From assembly GCA_958295665.1 (NCBI GenBank), contig OY282558.1:350219034-350283033 (forward strand): a DNA stretch of 64,000 nucleotides, in the 5' to 3' direction. The notes under the pieces were generated by a model. The model worked only from the letters and a program-made list of their open reading frames with translations, searched no databases and was not told the DNA's origin. Each line of letters starts with the position of its first letter. The stretch's first letter is position 1. The position numbers and the translations under genes were made by a program. Shown here in pieces: positions 1 through 9,425 of the stretch. The stretch comes from Tipula vernalis (Eukaryota; Arthropoda; Insecta; Diptera; Tipulidae).

Positions 1-177
1 TTTCAAATATGGTCACAACTGCTGAAATGCAACAAGTTTTCACAAAATTGTGGCATAAAATTTCATCGGTATCCTCCAACGCCTATTAAAAGAAAAGGGA
101 TTACAAAATTACAGCTAGGAATATATCCGTCAAAATGGTTCCAAGTTTGCAGTTTTCATTTTGAAGAAAATGATTAG
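1..177 (+). pseudogene. THAP-type zinc-finger domain fragment (window edge)
   Basis: Frame 1 is open from the window start to a TAG at 175-177 and reads as most of a THAP domain (a C2CH DNA-binding module of P-element transposases and derived proteins). Two early cysteines (residues 10 and 17) are followed by the KFHRYP stretch, a conserved Trp (residue 46) and the diagnostic C-x2-H in VCSFHFE (residues 49-55). The frame stops straight after the module, where a THAP protein would normally continue, and I see no obvious splice donor at that point. It differs in sequence from the THAP domain at 8.5-8.8 kb, so it is a separate family member. It could be the edge of a gene lying left of the window or a transposon remnant. 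Confidence 0.6.
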
Positions 178-278
178 AAGATAAGTAATTTTGGTAGGTT
201 TCATCAAAACAAGATTGAAACATGTTAAAGTTAATATTTCAATGGTAATATTTGATTAATTTGTAGGCGACAATAGCC

Positions 279-795
279 GTGTTTTCCATGAGAACTGCAC
301 TAGAACTCGATAAATTTTAAATTCCTTTTATTCTACGTAAAACAAAAAAAAATAAATTCATAAAGCGCGAATGTGTAGTGTATTTGATATAATTACATAT
401 TTTAAGTTTAAAAATTTCACCCTTCAGTTATTTCATCAATATTTTCTTATTTCTTGCTGACGTCATTACACGCAACTTAACTCGATAAATTCATGGGTTT
501 ATCCAGTGTAACTAAAAAATAAGCTATAATTGTCATTATTTATTGCTGTAACAACTTAAAATGTGTATTTATGTGAAATGCACTACACATTATCACTTTA
601 TGAATTTAATTTTTTTTCTGTTTACTTAAGCTATAATTGTCATTATTTATTGCTGTAACAACTTAAAATGTGTATTTATGTGAAATGCACTACACATTAT
701 CACTTTATGAATTTAATTTTTTTTCTGTTTACTTATTACGGAATAAAAGGAATTTAAAATTTATCGAGTTCTAGTGCAGTTCTCATGGAAAACAC
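279..795. mobile_element. MITE-like element with ~57-bp terminal inverted repeats
   Basis: The segment from about 279 to 340 (core GAACTGCACTAGAACTCGAT) recurs as a near-perfect reverse complement at about 733-795, enclosing about 390 bp with no reading frame. This is the structure of a non-autonomous foldback or MITE element. The interior contains a 107-bp direct tandem duplication. I could not define a target-site duplication. Confidence 0.65.
521..734. repeat. 107-bp tandem duplication (two copies)
   Basis: Positions 521-627 are repeated essentially identically at 628-734 (starting AAGCTATAATTGTCATTATT). It lies inside the inverted-repeat element at 279-795 and looks like a recent local duplication. 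Confidence 0.85.
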
Positions 796-2559
796 GACTA
801 ATATAAAGTGCTCACCTGGTTCGTTACTATCAAAAAATATTTCGCTAAGGAAATTTGAAAGTACTGATAGACAAACTTGTGGCGACGTAGTCGTTATAAT
901 AATAATCAGTAAAAATGAAAACAGGTTCACAGCAGCGAATGATTACCGTTCTACCCTTCTCATAAACCACCATACAAACTAGAAGCAAGATGACACAAAC
1001 TCTCGCAGATTCCGGGTCATTTTACTGGGCTGGACTCAAAATGTTTCAATTTTTTATCAAGCATGATATTGAAACGAAAATATGAAATAATCCATCCTGA
1101 AATAAGTCTCAATGATCAACTGCTAATCACGTTGTTTAAATACTGCCACAATCCTAGTGTTCAGTCGGGCAAAACTGATAAAAAATATCATGATATATTT
1201 TCACCTTTTGCCATAAAATGCACACATTTGTCACAAAAAAAACCAAGTTTTTTTGGGTTTAACTGTAAAAATAAATACATATTTGAAAATAAAATATTTG
1301 GCTTTTGATTTTAGTGTGATATTTTTAATATTATTGAGGAAGTGTATTGTTTATTATTGTATAAAAATTCGCGATAAATTGGTTTTAATGTTGCCCAAAT
1401 AAAGATGCTCTACAGAAGTTTGACGTGTAAAATCACTTTTTTCATTTTGGTTGTTTTGTCGGGCATGCTATAAAATACAACGAAGTGAAGTTAGGGTATT
1501 AAAAATATCATGATATTTTTTACCACTTTTGCTCGAATGAATACGACCAAGAAAAATTATATTTTCATGCAATGTAAGAAATTTTATTTCAGATAAAACA
1601 GTTAACCATATCACGTTTTACTTATTAAACATTTTTTAAAAAAAAAAATTTTTTTGAAGCGGAGTGACGTAAGTGATCTTTTTATAATTAATATTATTTT
1701 GTACAATCACAAAACACCAACAGTTTTCACTTACTTAAAAATAAATAAAAAAAAAACAAAATTTTTATTTTTGAATTTACTTACTTTTATTTATTTAAAA
1801 TTACAACTAGTTTCGATCTTGTAAAGATCGTCTACAGGTAATTTTTTGCAATTGCTATTTAAAACTATTGCTTTTATTGATACCACTTAGATAAACAAAT
1901 TTTAAAATATTAAAATTGCTTCATGTTATTAATTTTCACCATACATTTCGATAGAAAACAAATGTCATTCTCATTTTATCCTGGAATAGAAGGTGCTGCC
2001 ATAAAAATAGCGGCAGATATTTTTACTAAAAGCATGCCCCATTGTCTTGAATTTGAAAACTGTTACTTGTAATAACAAAATTATAAACATATATTTATGA
2101 AGTTTCATTGCAACAAAATTTCTTAAAGTTAACTAAATTTTTTTTTTTTATAAATGCTGCCAATGGCTTTATTCTTGAATCTTTCTACATAAGAAACTCA
2201 CAAGAAGTAATCAAATCTTAAGCTAAAGTTATTATAACATATTTTAAGTCTTAACCAATGTTAATATTTATTTACTCAACTTAAAATTAAATGAAGAAAA
2301 CCATCACAATTTTTACTTTTTAAGCGAATCGATACAATGATAAATTTGTTCTCGCCATAATTTTTATTTTTTAGTATTTTATAAATAATTTAGTATTAAG
2401 AGGAAAAGCACACATGGAAACAAAGTAACACACTTACACATTCTATTTTGAGCAGTAGCTCATTTGCAATAAAATGTACAGCATGAGGTGAAATAATATT
2501 AAAAATTAACAATAATAACAAAGTTAATAAAAATAAATTAAAAAACTACTTATTGCCCA
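796..2559. other. Non-coding, AT-rich; no recognisable gene
   Basis: The short open frames here (for example 1063-1308) match no family I know and look like chance ORFs in AT-rich DNA. A short hairpin-forming motif at 1809-1838, followed by AT-rich sequence, resembles a second one at 35894-35933 and is listed among the findings. Confidence 0.5.
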
Positions 2560-2814
2560 TCAATGACGCCACTCCAAAAATGTTAACCTAAATAATTTTG
2601 CCGATCCTAATCTCTTAATTTCCAATGGAATTGAATTCCAAAGAGAAACTCCCGTAACATTAAATGACTTGTTTAACGACCTACAACAATTTTTAGCCAG
2701 AATTAGGCGGAAGTTAGAGGAGTTAAACCTACTAAACATTAATTTCCTATATAGATAACAAGGCTCCTTAGCTTTGAGAAGTTTAAAAATAAAAAGACAA
2801 TATATGGAGTACAT
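2560..2814 (-). pseudogene. LINE reverse-transcriptase C-terminal fragment
   Basis: The 84-residue frame carries the pattern typical of the extreme C-terminus of non-LTR retrotransposon ORF2 proteins: an Arg/Asn/Ser-rich stretch, then SFNVTGVSLWNSIPLEIKRL (compare the family pattern SFxVxGxxLWNSLPxxIR), then a short hydrophobic end. Sequence upstream (higher coordinates) does not continue the polymerase in a recognisable frame, so only the 3' end of the element survives. The exact clade is not determined. Confidence 0.6.
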
Positions 2815-3015
2815 TCATATTTTGATTTTTGGCATTAGATTGAAAAATGCTCCGTCACTCTTTTTTTCAAAGTTACCAATTTTCCTGTATGACAAAAGAA
2901 CATTTAAACATAAAGGTTTTGACAAAAACAAATCATACATTTCTGTAAAATGATGAAGTTAAATTTCAAATAACATATTATCAAAAAAATGTAGTAAATT
3001 TGCTACATTATTAAA

Positions 3016-3204
3016 GGTTGATTTATCAGATTTGTCCATTGAGCTCGTCAAGAAAATGACAACTTGACGGAGTTAAAAACCGAGTTAGAGATATGTTATC
3101 TCACTGGACAGAAAAGAGAGATACCATATTTTTAACTCGGATTTTAACTCCGTCAAGTTGTCATTTTCTTAACGAGCTCAATGAACAAATCTGGTGAATC
3201 AACC
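3016..3204. mobile_element. Short foldback element (189 bp, ~60-bp arms)
   Basis: The left arm (about 3016-3085, core GACAACTTGACGGAGTTAAA) and right arm (about 3135-3204) are reverse complements with few mismatches around a short centre. There is no coding capacity. This is a MITE-type hairpin. Confidence 0.7.
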
Positions 3205-3544
3205 GTAAGGAGTTGCAGTGGTAGAATCCCTCCTACCCTGGTTGTACGAAAGAGCGCTCCATGACGATCACAGTAATCGCTCGTTTATATCTCAACCCGA
3301 GATCATCACTTTTTCAGTTGTACATTGTACTATGCGGAGCAATCGAGAAATGTTGTTCTATTGTTGTTTTTTACTATATCATGTTTTTAAATATTTGTTT
3401 TACATAAGTTAAAACATTCTCTTTATTTTCGTTCCTTTTTAAAGAATAAATAACGTATAAAGACATGATTACGGTGAGGTGTATAAGAGAGCGACCTCCG
3501 TGATTAAAAAAAAAACAACGAAAATAACCCGAACATTGTAATTT

Positions 3545-3780
3545 AGTCTTGGTTTCCACCGCAAAGTTCGTTGCTATTTTTGCAAAGGGAAATTTATTTA
3601 TTTTTACGGTTGTGTCGGTATTTCGTTTATATATGTATTTGTAAGTTTTGAGGTTTAATAAAATTACAATTATAATTGTATTACAACTACATATAAAAAC
3701 GAAATACCGACCCAACCGTAAAAATAAATAAATTTCCCTTTGCTAAAATAGCAACGAACTTTGCGGTGGAAACCAAGACT
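3545..3780. mobile_element. Foldback element (236 bp, ~90-bp arms)
   Basis: Positions 3545-3636 (core CCACCGCAAAGTTCGTTGCT) match the reverse complement of about 3690-3780 almost perfectly, leaving a short central loop. The open frames on the minus strand here simply read through the arms. This is a MITE-like palindrome with no gene. Confidence 0.7.
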
Positions 3781-5996
3781 TACTCCTCTCCGTCCAGCAT
3801 AGGAACCAAGCGCAAATTTTAGAGAGAAAAAAATTCGATATAAAATTTTATTTAAAAAAAAAAAAATTGAATGCAACCAAAACTGCTGTAAAATAATTTC
3901 GTGCATGAAACCAAATTAAAAAACTCGATATATTAGAGAAAATCTTATTAGTACGTATTGAGGGTACTTATAAAATTTTAAAAAGTCGTTAATATATTTT
4001 TAAACCAAATAAATTATTCTTTATACTTTTTAAAAAAAGCAAAATTTGCATTTACGAGTATATCTATTTCTAATCCAGCTACTATAGATGACGGACGATA
4101 CATATCATAAAGAAACCAAACAATAAGAGGAACCCTGTAGAGTAACTACTCGCTGCAAAAACGATTAGAGCGGCAGACCATGTATATTAAAATTGCGAAC
4201 CTACTTTAACCTCGCATTTACTTGAGTATTTCAGTATCCTCAACCTCACTTACGCATACTAAGCCATTCAAAAACGAGCATAATGAAAAAAAAAATAAAA
4301 ATTACTTGAGAATATTGGTGTTAGTAGAATATGTTTAGTATTTTTTGTCCCGCCTATTAAAAAAAAAAAATTAAATGTCATAAACACAAACTAATACAAA
4401 AAAAATTGCCAAACGTGAATTTGTTTGAAGAAAACCGGGTGGGACCAAATAATTGTTTACATTGTCAATATATACAATAGATGCAAACCATTAATACCTC
4501 GCAATTTCTGCATATATTTACTTAAACCGTCCCGATACATTGGATATACAAATGTACATTTGGATATCGTTGTGTTTTCACATTTCATATTTAAATATTT
4601 AATAAAACTTATTAACACACTGATACAAGTAACTGCACATTTGTTTTACAACGTAGCTTGTATAGGCATTTGGGTTGGTTTTGGTTTATTTTGTTTTATG
4701 ATGTGCTACAATCTGCACTGTTGATTGAACACATAACGACCACTACAAAATACAACATTGTTTTTTTTGTTTTGTAAAAGAAATGGAAATAAATGTTATA
4801 TTGGCCTGTAGAACTAACAGACACTAAAACAAAATTATAAAAGGATAAACATTTGTTTTTTATTGTTTTATCAGTCAGCTGATTTTGTTTACAAGTGATT
4901 TTTGTTTTGATATGTATGGGTGGGTACGTTTGAATATTTCATACCAACTGGAGAAAAAAATAAGGGAGCATTTAATTGTTCTTTCATTTTGTATTATTTA
5001 CATATTTCAGTTGGTTGATAATCGAATAAATTTTTATTTATTACAATGAGATGTTGCGGCTGATTCTGACTTCTACAATTATAAAGTACATTCAATTTTC
5101 TATTGTAATCTTTAGTTATGTGGTATGTCGGGAATACTTTATTCATTCATATTGTGAAGTTCTGGAATGTGCCCAATTATGATAGAATTTGCCTTTTTCT
5201 TAACCGATTTTGATCTAACTCGAACAGTTAGATCCAGATTGGCGAAATTGCTGAACTTCGTCTAAAAAGCATTTTAGGATTCCAATATCAAATTTTATTA
5301 TAATACTACTTGAAACGTGACATAATGAACGGATCCCATCCGTTACAAAAAATTTTATATTAAAATTTTAAGGAAATCATATGTGTTTATTTCCACTAGA
5401 AATAAACATTCTGCCGAATAAAATGTTCGAATTAATAGTGGATACAAATCGAAATTTTATGTTTTTATTTTACCAAAATTATTAGAAATATTGTGATTAT
5501 CATTAATTTTGGTATTTTCAAAGTTGAGAATAAGAAACTACTTATGTACATATACTTTACCTTCACAAATCACATAATATATATGTATTACGACACTCAA
5601 TGATTCAATTTTGTATTTTACTGCGAACTCTACATTACATCACAAGCGCATACTGCATGAATTTCTGTATGATAAAAATATAAAAGTGGACATTACAGTG
5701 ATGTCGCAAGCGCTTTTTCATAGAAAAATACTTAAAAGCAGAAATTTAAATAAGGCGAGTCTGCATATGGCATTATCTGTAGTAAGTGATTTGTGCTTTA
5801 CCTTGATGTTTGGCAAAAGTTACTCTCTTTTGCTCAAAACTGAATGATGAGAACCAATAAACGGTAAGACTTCCACTTACGCCCATATCAATTAATGAGA
5901 CACAAATAATTCAACAACGACAAAACTTATCATTTAACCATTTTATTTTATTGTTAACAAATTTAAAATAATAACACTTCTGAGCATTGTTACAAT
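3781..5996. other. Non-coding; no recognisable gene
   Basis: About 2.2 kb of AT-rich sequence. The longest frames (4425-4724 and 5611-5847, plus strand) match no family I recognise and have no supporting context. The part nearest 5996 is probably the 3' flank of the adjacent P-like transposon, but I could not find terminal repeats that delimit that element. Confidence 0.4.
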
Positions 5997-8138
5997 TTAA
6001 TCCAATGTCGTTCTCCACTGGCGGTTGTGGGTTCTTGTTTTCATAAACTCCTTTGTTTTGCGCAATTTCTCTTTTTCAAACTGCCATTTACAATATTTTC
6101 TAATTAAAATAATGATCATTAAATTCAATAATGATACACGATGTTCATAGCATGCATGATCCTTTGAATAATATTCTATGTCAGCAATTAAAAGGTTTTC
6201 GACGATTTCGCGTTTAATTCCAACTATATGGGATTGTTCTTCAAAAAATTTATCAAATATAATTATTTGTTTAAGGCAAAGTTGAAAAAATGAATTAGAT
6301 GGTGCTTGCAGCTTTCCAAAATTTTCTGCCGTATAATTTTTATTTTTCAAAAGCAACTCTGAATTATTTTCGACGAAATCATTTTCTTTCACTAGTGACT
6401 TCTTACACTCATTACAGTTAAATTTCTTAGACATTTTGTGAATTAAATATCCCGCAAAATATCTGATCGATGGTTCCGAATTTATATTTGAAGAACTGCT
6501 GTTATTCGATTGTAATATTGGGCCTATGCTTAAATTTTCGCCTATAACATCGGTTTCAAACTCAGAAACTTCCATACTGCTGGTATCCATATTTTGTTCA
6601 GCAGCCAAAATTTGATCACCACCACCATGACTCTTGTTTCTCTCTTGGGTTTCTTCGCGAATCACGTCTAGCAGATTTCTATCGGCATCGTCTTCACAGT
6701 TTGCAAGATCCGAGAATGAAGTCAGATATTTAATAGATAACAATTTAGAAACTGTGTAGCTAAATTGTTGCACCGATGGATTTACATTATTTCCATTAGC
6801 CGATCTGATTAATGAAAATGTATTTTCCAATGCATCTTGATTCAGACGTGATGTCAACAAGTAAGTAATGTCGGCATTACTGGCCAATAATTTTTCCATT
6901 ATGATTAAAATCCCATTAATGGTTTGAATCATTCCATCAAATGAATAAACTTTTTTGTTATTTATTAATTTAATAGATTTTAATTCAATTGCCATGATTT
7001 TCAGAAACGAGAATGCTTTATTACTTTCATCATTTTGTAATGCCGACCTGAATGGATTTGGATTATACAGTTGCTTAGAATTCAAACAATCAAATAATTT
7101 GTCGAATTTTTCAAACAACATCCAAGTTGCTGGTGCTTTTGATTTAATGGCTTCCGAAAACTTATTCAGTTCATATGCTGTTTTTATACCAGCAACGACA
7201 CTGCGACTGAATATTTGGGTGGCAAGTTTCACCTTCATTTTATCAAAGTGGCCTGGGTTGACGTGTTTGTCGCTTAGCTTTGGGCACATTCGCGTCTTAG
7301 AAGCGAGTTCTAATTTATATAATTCACGCACCACTCCCCAACTAGAAATACCATCAATGAATTTAATATCTGTGGATAGTAAACAGTTCCGGAAAGATTT
7401 GATGAGGTGTGGTGGATCGAATATACCAACAATCACTTTTTGGTCACTGTAGTTCAGTCTGGGATTGTCAACAGTAGCTCCCATATTTCTAAGAGTTCTG
7501 CGATTGTTTGATCCTTGATCACATATAACGGCCCGAACTTCTAAGCCAAGAGAAAATACCAAATCCAAGTGAGTTCTTATTAATTTCGTTAAGCAATTTG
7601 ATGTAATAGCATTTTCCGACACAAAATAACTGATAATATTTTTCCAACTATCAATTATTCCATGAACCATAAAAACACAAACATAGCTGCCTAATTTTCC
7701 TTCTCTACATCCATTCCCTAAATCCACATAGCCATCAATACAATCCCTTATTGAATTATATTTTAAGTCTTTACGAATTTTTATTTCGTCGAAAATTAAT
7801 GAACACTCTTTCCTAGCCGTGGTTAAATTGTTAATTTGCTCCTTTAACTTATCCAACATGAAATAATTTTCTGTCCCCGGGAAGACATTTTTTATTGGCT
7901 GCCACCGTAACAAGGAAGTTTTTGATGGCAAATCAAAGTCTAATCTTTCTCTCATAAAGTTATAGGCTTTCGGTGATCTATAATATAAATTTTGTGCTAA
8001 TACCTGAGAAGTTTCTGCCCATTGTTGTGATTTCGAACGCTGTTTCATGATCATTTTACAAAAATTCTTAGAGTGAATACTTTTATTTTGATGGTCAATA
8101 AGTTGTTCAAGTGTATTTAGTTTCGTTTGGGATTTCAA
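5997..8138 (-). CDS. P-element/THAP9-like transposase, catalytic part (ORF 2)
   Basis: A 713-codon frame encodes the RNase H-like core of a P-superfamily transposase, which cuts and pastes DNA and gives 8-bp target duplications in this family. The candidate catalytic acids are all present: D117 in LIFDEIKIR, D207 in VICDQGSNNRR and E438 in QDALENTFSLIR. The family motif DPPHLIKSFRN is at 241-251. The long segment between about 250 and 430 corresponds to the insertion domain of this family. Near residues 570-595 is the IRYFAGYLIHKM...C..C segment also found in THAP9-like proteins. It overlaps by 32 bp, in another frame, the THAP-domain frame at 8107-8787, so the full protein is split by one frameshift (or, less likely, a missed intron). 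The first codon of this frame is TTG and is not a real start. The copy looks young but probably inactive. Confidence 0.8.
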   Translation of the reverse strand: MKSQTKLNTLEQLIDHQNKSIHSKNFCKMIMKQRSKSQQWAETSQVLAQNLYYRSPKAYNFMRERLDFDLPSKTSLLRWQPIKNVFPGTENYFMLDKLKEQINNLTTARKECSLIFDEIKIRKDLKYNSIRDCIDGYVDLGNGCREGKLGSYVCVFMVHGIIDSWKNIISYFVSENAITSNCLTKLIRTHLDLVFSLGLEVRAVICDQGSNNRRTLRNMGATVDNPRLNYSDQKVIVGIFDPPHLIKSFRNCLLSTDIKFIDGISSWGVVRELYKLELASKTRMCPKLSDKHVNPGHFDKMKVKLATQIFSRSVVAGIKTAYELNKFSEAIKSKAPATWMLFEKFDKLFDCLNSKQLYNPNPFRSALQNDESNKAFSFLKIMAIELKSIKLINNKKVYSFDGMIQTINGILIIMEKLLASNADITYLLTSRLNQDALENTFSLIRSANGNNVNPSVQQFSYTVSKLLSIKYLTSFSDLANCEDDADRNLLDVIREETQERNKSHGGGDQILAAEQNMDTSSMEVSEFETDVIGENLSIGPILQSNNSSSSNINSEPSIRYFAGYLIHKMSKKFNCNECKKSLVKENDFVENNSELLLKNKNYTAENFGKLQAPSNSFFQLCLKQIIIFDKFFEEQSHIVGIKREIVENLLIADIEYYSKDHACYEHRVSLLNLMIIILIRKYCKWQFEKEKLRKTKEFMKTRTHNRQWRTTLD

Positions 8139-8787
8139 ACTTTCGATTTTTAATTTTTCTGTATAATTGGGCCTTGTCGGTTTTCAATTTATCGATCTTA
8201 AAATTTAATTTCCGGTTTAGTGACCTATAAATTTCCACATTTTTTTCACGATTTTCACAATCAACACAATTAGACTGAATTACACATCTATCAAAGTAGG
8301 GATCGGACATTTTTGCAAAATCACTTAACGTTAGAGTTTCATTGTTATTAGTTTGATTTGTGAGTGAATAGTTTTTAATTATTTTACGTGAAATATTTTC
8401 TGTTGATAGAGATTCTTCTATTTCTAGTAAACTAGGGCTTTTATTTTCTGATGAACATACTATATTATTATTAGGTAAAGACGAAGGAATAGTTTTGATA
8501 TTGAAACTATTAGAGAGTTTAGTAACAGATTGTTTAAAATTTGTATTTGGTAAAAAGAGTGTGGGAACTGCGGTTAATTTTAATTTTCGTTTTAGAAGGA
8601 AATTTGATTCAAAATGTTTTACGCAAATGAATATTCGCTTTTTACACATTGGCACAATATCACAGTTTTTCAGCCAGTCTTCATGGTTTAAATAATTATT
8701 TGAATATTTAAAAAGGCGGGCTCCATCTTTTTGTTTCGAATCGCAATTCGGCACTGCGCATTTAATGCCAGACGGCCTACCCATCAT
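8107..8787 (-). CDS. P-like transposase N-terminal part: THAP domain and coiled coil (ORF 1)
   Basis: The likely start is one of two adjacent ATGs at 8787 and 8784, because MGRPSGIKCAVPNC begins a THAP domain exactly as in family members. The frame is open up to 8862, but that extension is unlike a THAP protein. Visible THAP features are the C-x4-C pair in CAVPNC, Trp in HEDWLKNC, C-x2-H in CVKHFE and the AVPTLF box about 80 residues in. A Lys-rich, coiled-coil-like region with NRKLNFKIDKLKTDKAQLYR follows. The frame ends at 8107, 32 bp inside the catalytic frame. This segment would bind the transposon ends. It forms one broken gene with 5997-8138. Confidence 0.8.
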   Translation of the reverse strand: MMGRPSGIKCAVPNCDSKQKDGARLFKYSNNYLNHEDWLKNCDIVPMCKKRIFICVKHFESNFLLKRKLKLTAVPTLFLPNTNFKQSVTKLSNSFNIKTIPSSLPNNNIVCSSENKSPSLLEIEESLSTENISRKIIKNYSLTNQTNNNETLTLSDFAKMSDPYFDRCVIQSNCVDCENREKNVEIYRSLNRKLNFKIDKLKTDKAQLYRKIKNRKFEIPNETKYT

Positions 8788-8862
8788 AAAGGGAATGTCA
8801 AATGTTTCCGCAATATATAATTTAACCAACACGAATATTACTGATTTACATACACTTTGCAC

Positions 8863-9202
8863 TTAGATGTTTCTTAGATATTTTTTTAGATCACCAATTG
8901 CACTCAGATAAATTTAATTTGAAATTATCTATATTTAAAATACCAATGTAAATTCAAATTTTCATAAAATTGAAATTAAAGACAACAAGAAATTATTTAT
9001 ATTTAAATCTCAAATGATTTTTTTTATGTTCATCGAAAAATAAAATTCTTATCACACATTTCTCTGCTATGGTTTATTATGTAGTGGCATTGCTACAAAA
9101 TACCAAACAAAATACAAAAGAACAATAAAATGTTGTTTTATAAATCAAAAATTGTTTATCCCATTCTATCTGCTATGTTTTAGAGTCTGACTTTGTTCTA
9201 TG
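8863..9202. other. Probable 5' flank of the P-like transposon
   Basis: AT-rich non-coding sequence upstream of the transposase. It contains a diverged repeat (GAAATTATCTATATTTAAA near 8919 and a similar copy near 8989). No terminal inverted repeat with the 3' side could be identified by eye, so the element boundary is unknown. Confidence 0.3.
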
Positions 9203-9417
9203 TCATTCGAAATTTCAAAACGTATTATTTTAGAATGGTTGTAAGGAAACGAGAAATATATATGTACATATATGCACAATATGCATTGTCTTTCCTTTCT
9301 CGCTCTTTCGCATTCTTTCTTGTATAGTATAAAAAAATATGAATGAATGAAACACGAAAAAATTGTATGTGTATTTTCGAGTGTAATTCACGTGCCCATC
9401 TGGATACATATTGTATT

Positions 9418-9425
9418 GTAAACAT
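9418..9425. repeat. Target-site duplication, left copy (GTAAACAT)
   Basis: Identical to 11297-11304. It directly abuts the terminal inverted repeat of the 1871-bp transposon. Confidence 0.85.

Noticed and set aside
4425..4724. 99-residue plus-strand ORF with hydrophobic end
   Set aside because: No homology recognised, no context; AT-rich DNA gives hydrophobic frames by chance.
6955..7452. 165-residue plus-strand ORF
   Set aside because: Antisense shadow of the P-like transposase; no family resemblance.
8788..8862. Longer N-terminus of the THAP ORF
   Set aside because: THAP transposases begin with the finger; the extra 25 residues are unlike the family and two ATGs lie right at the domain start.
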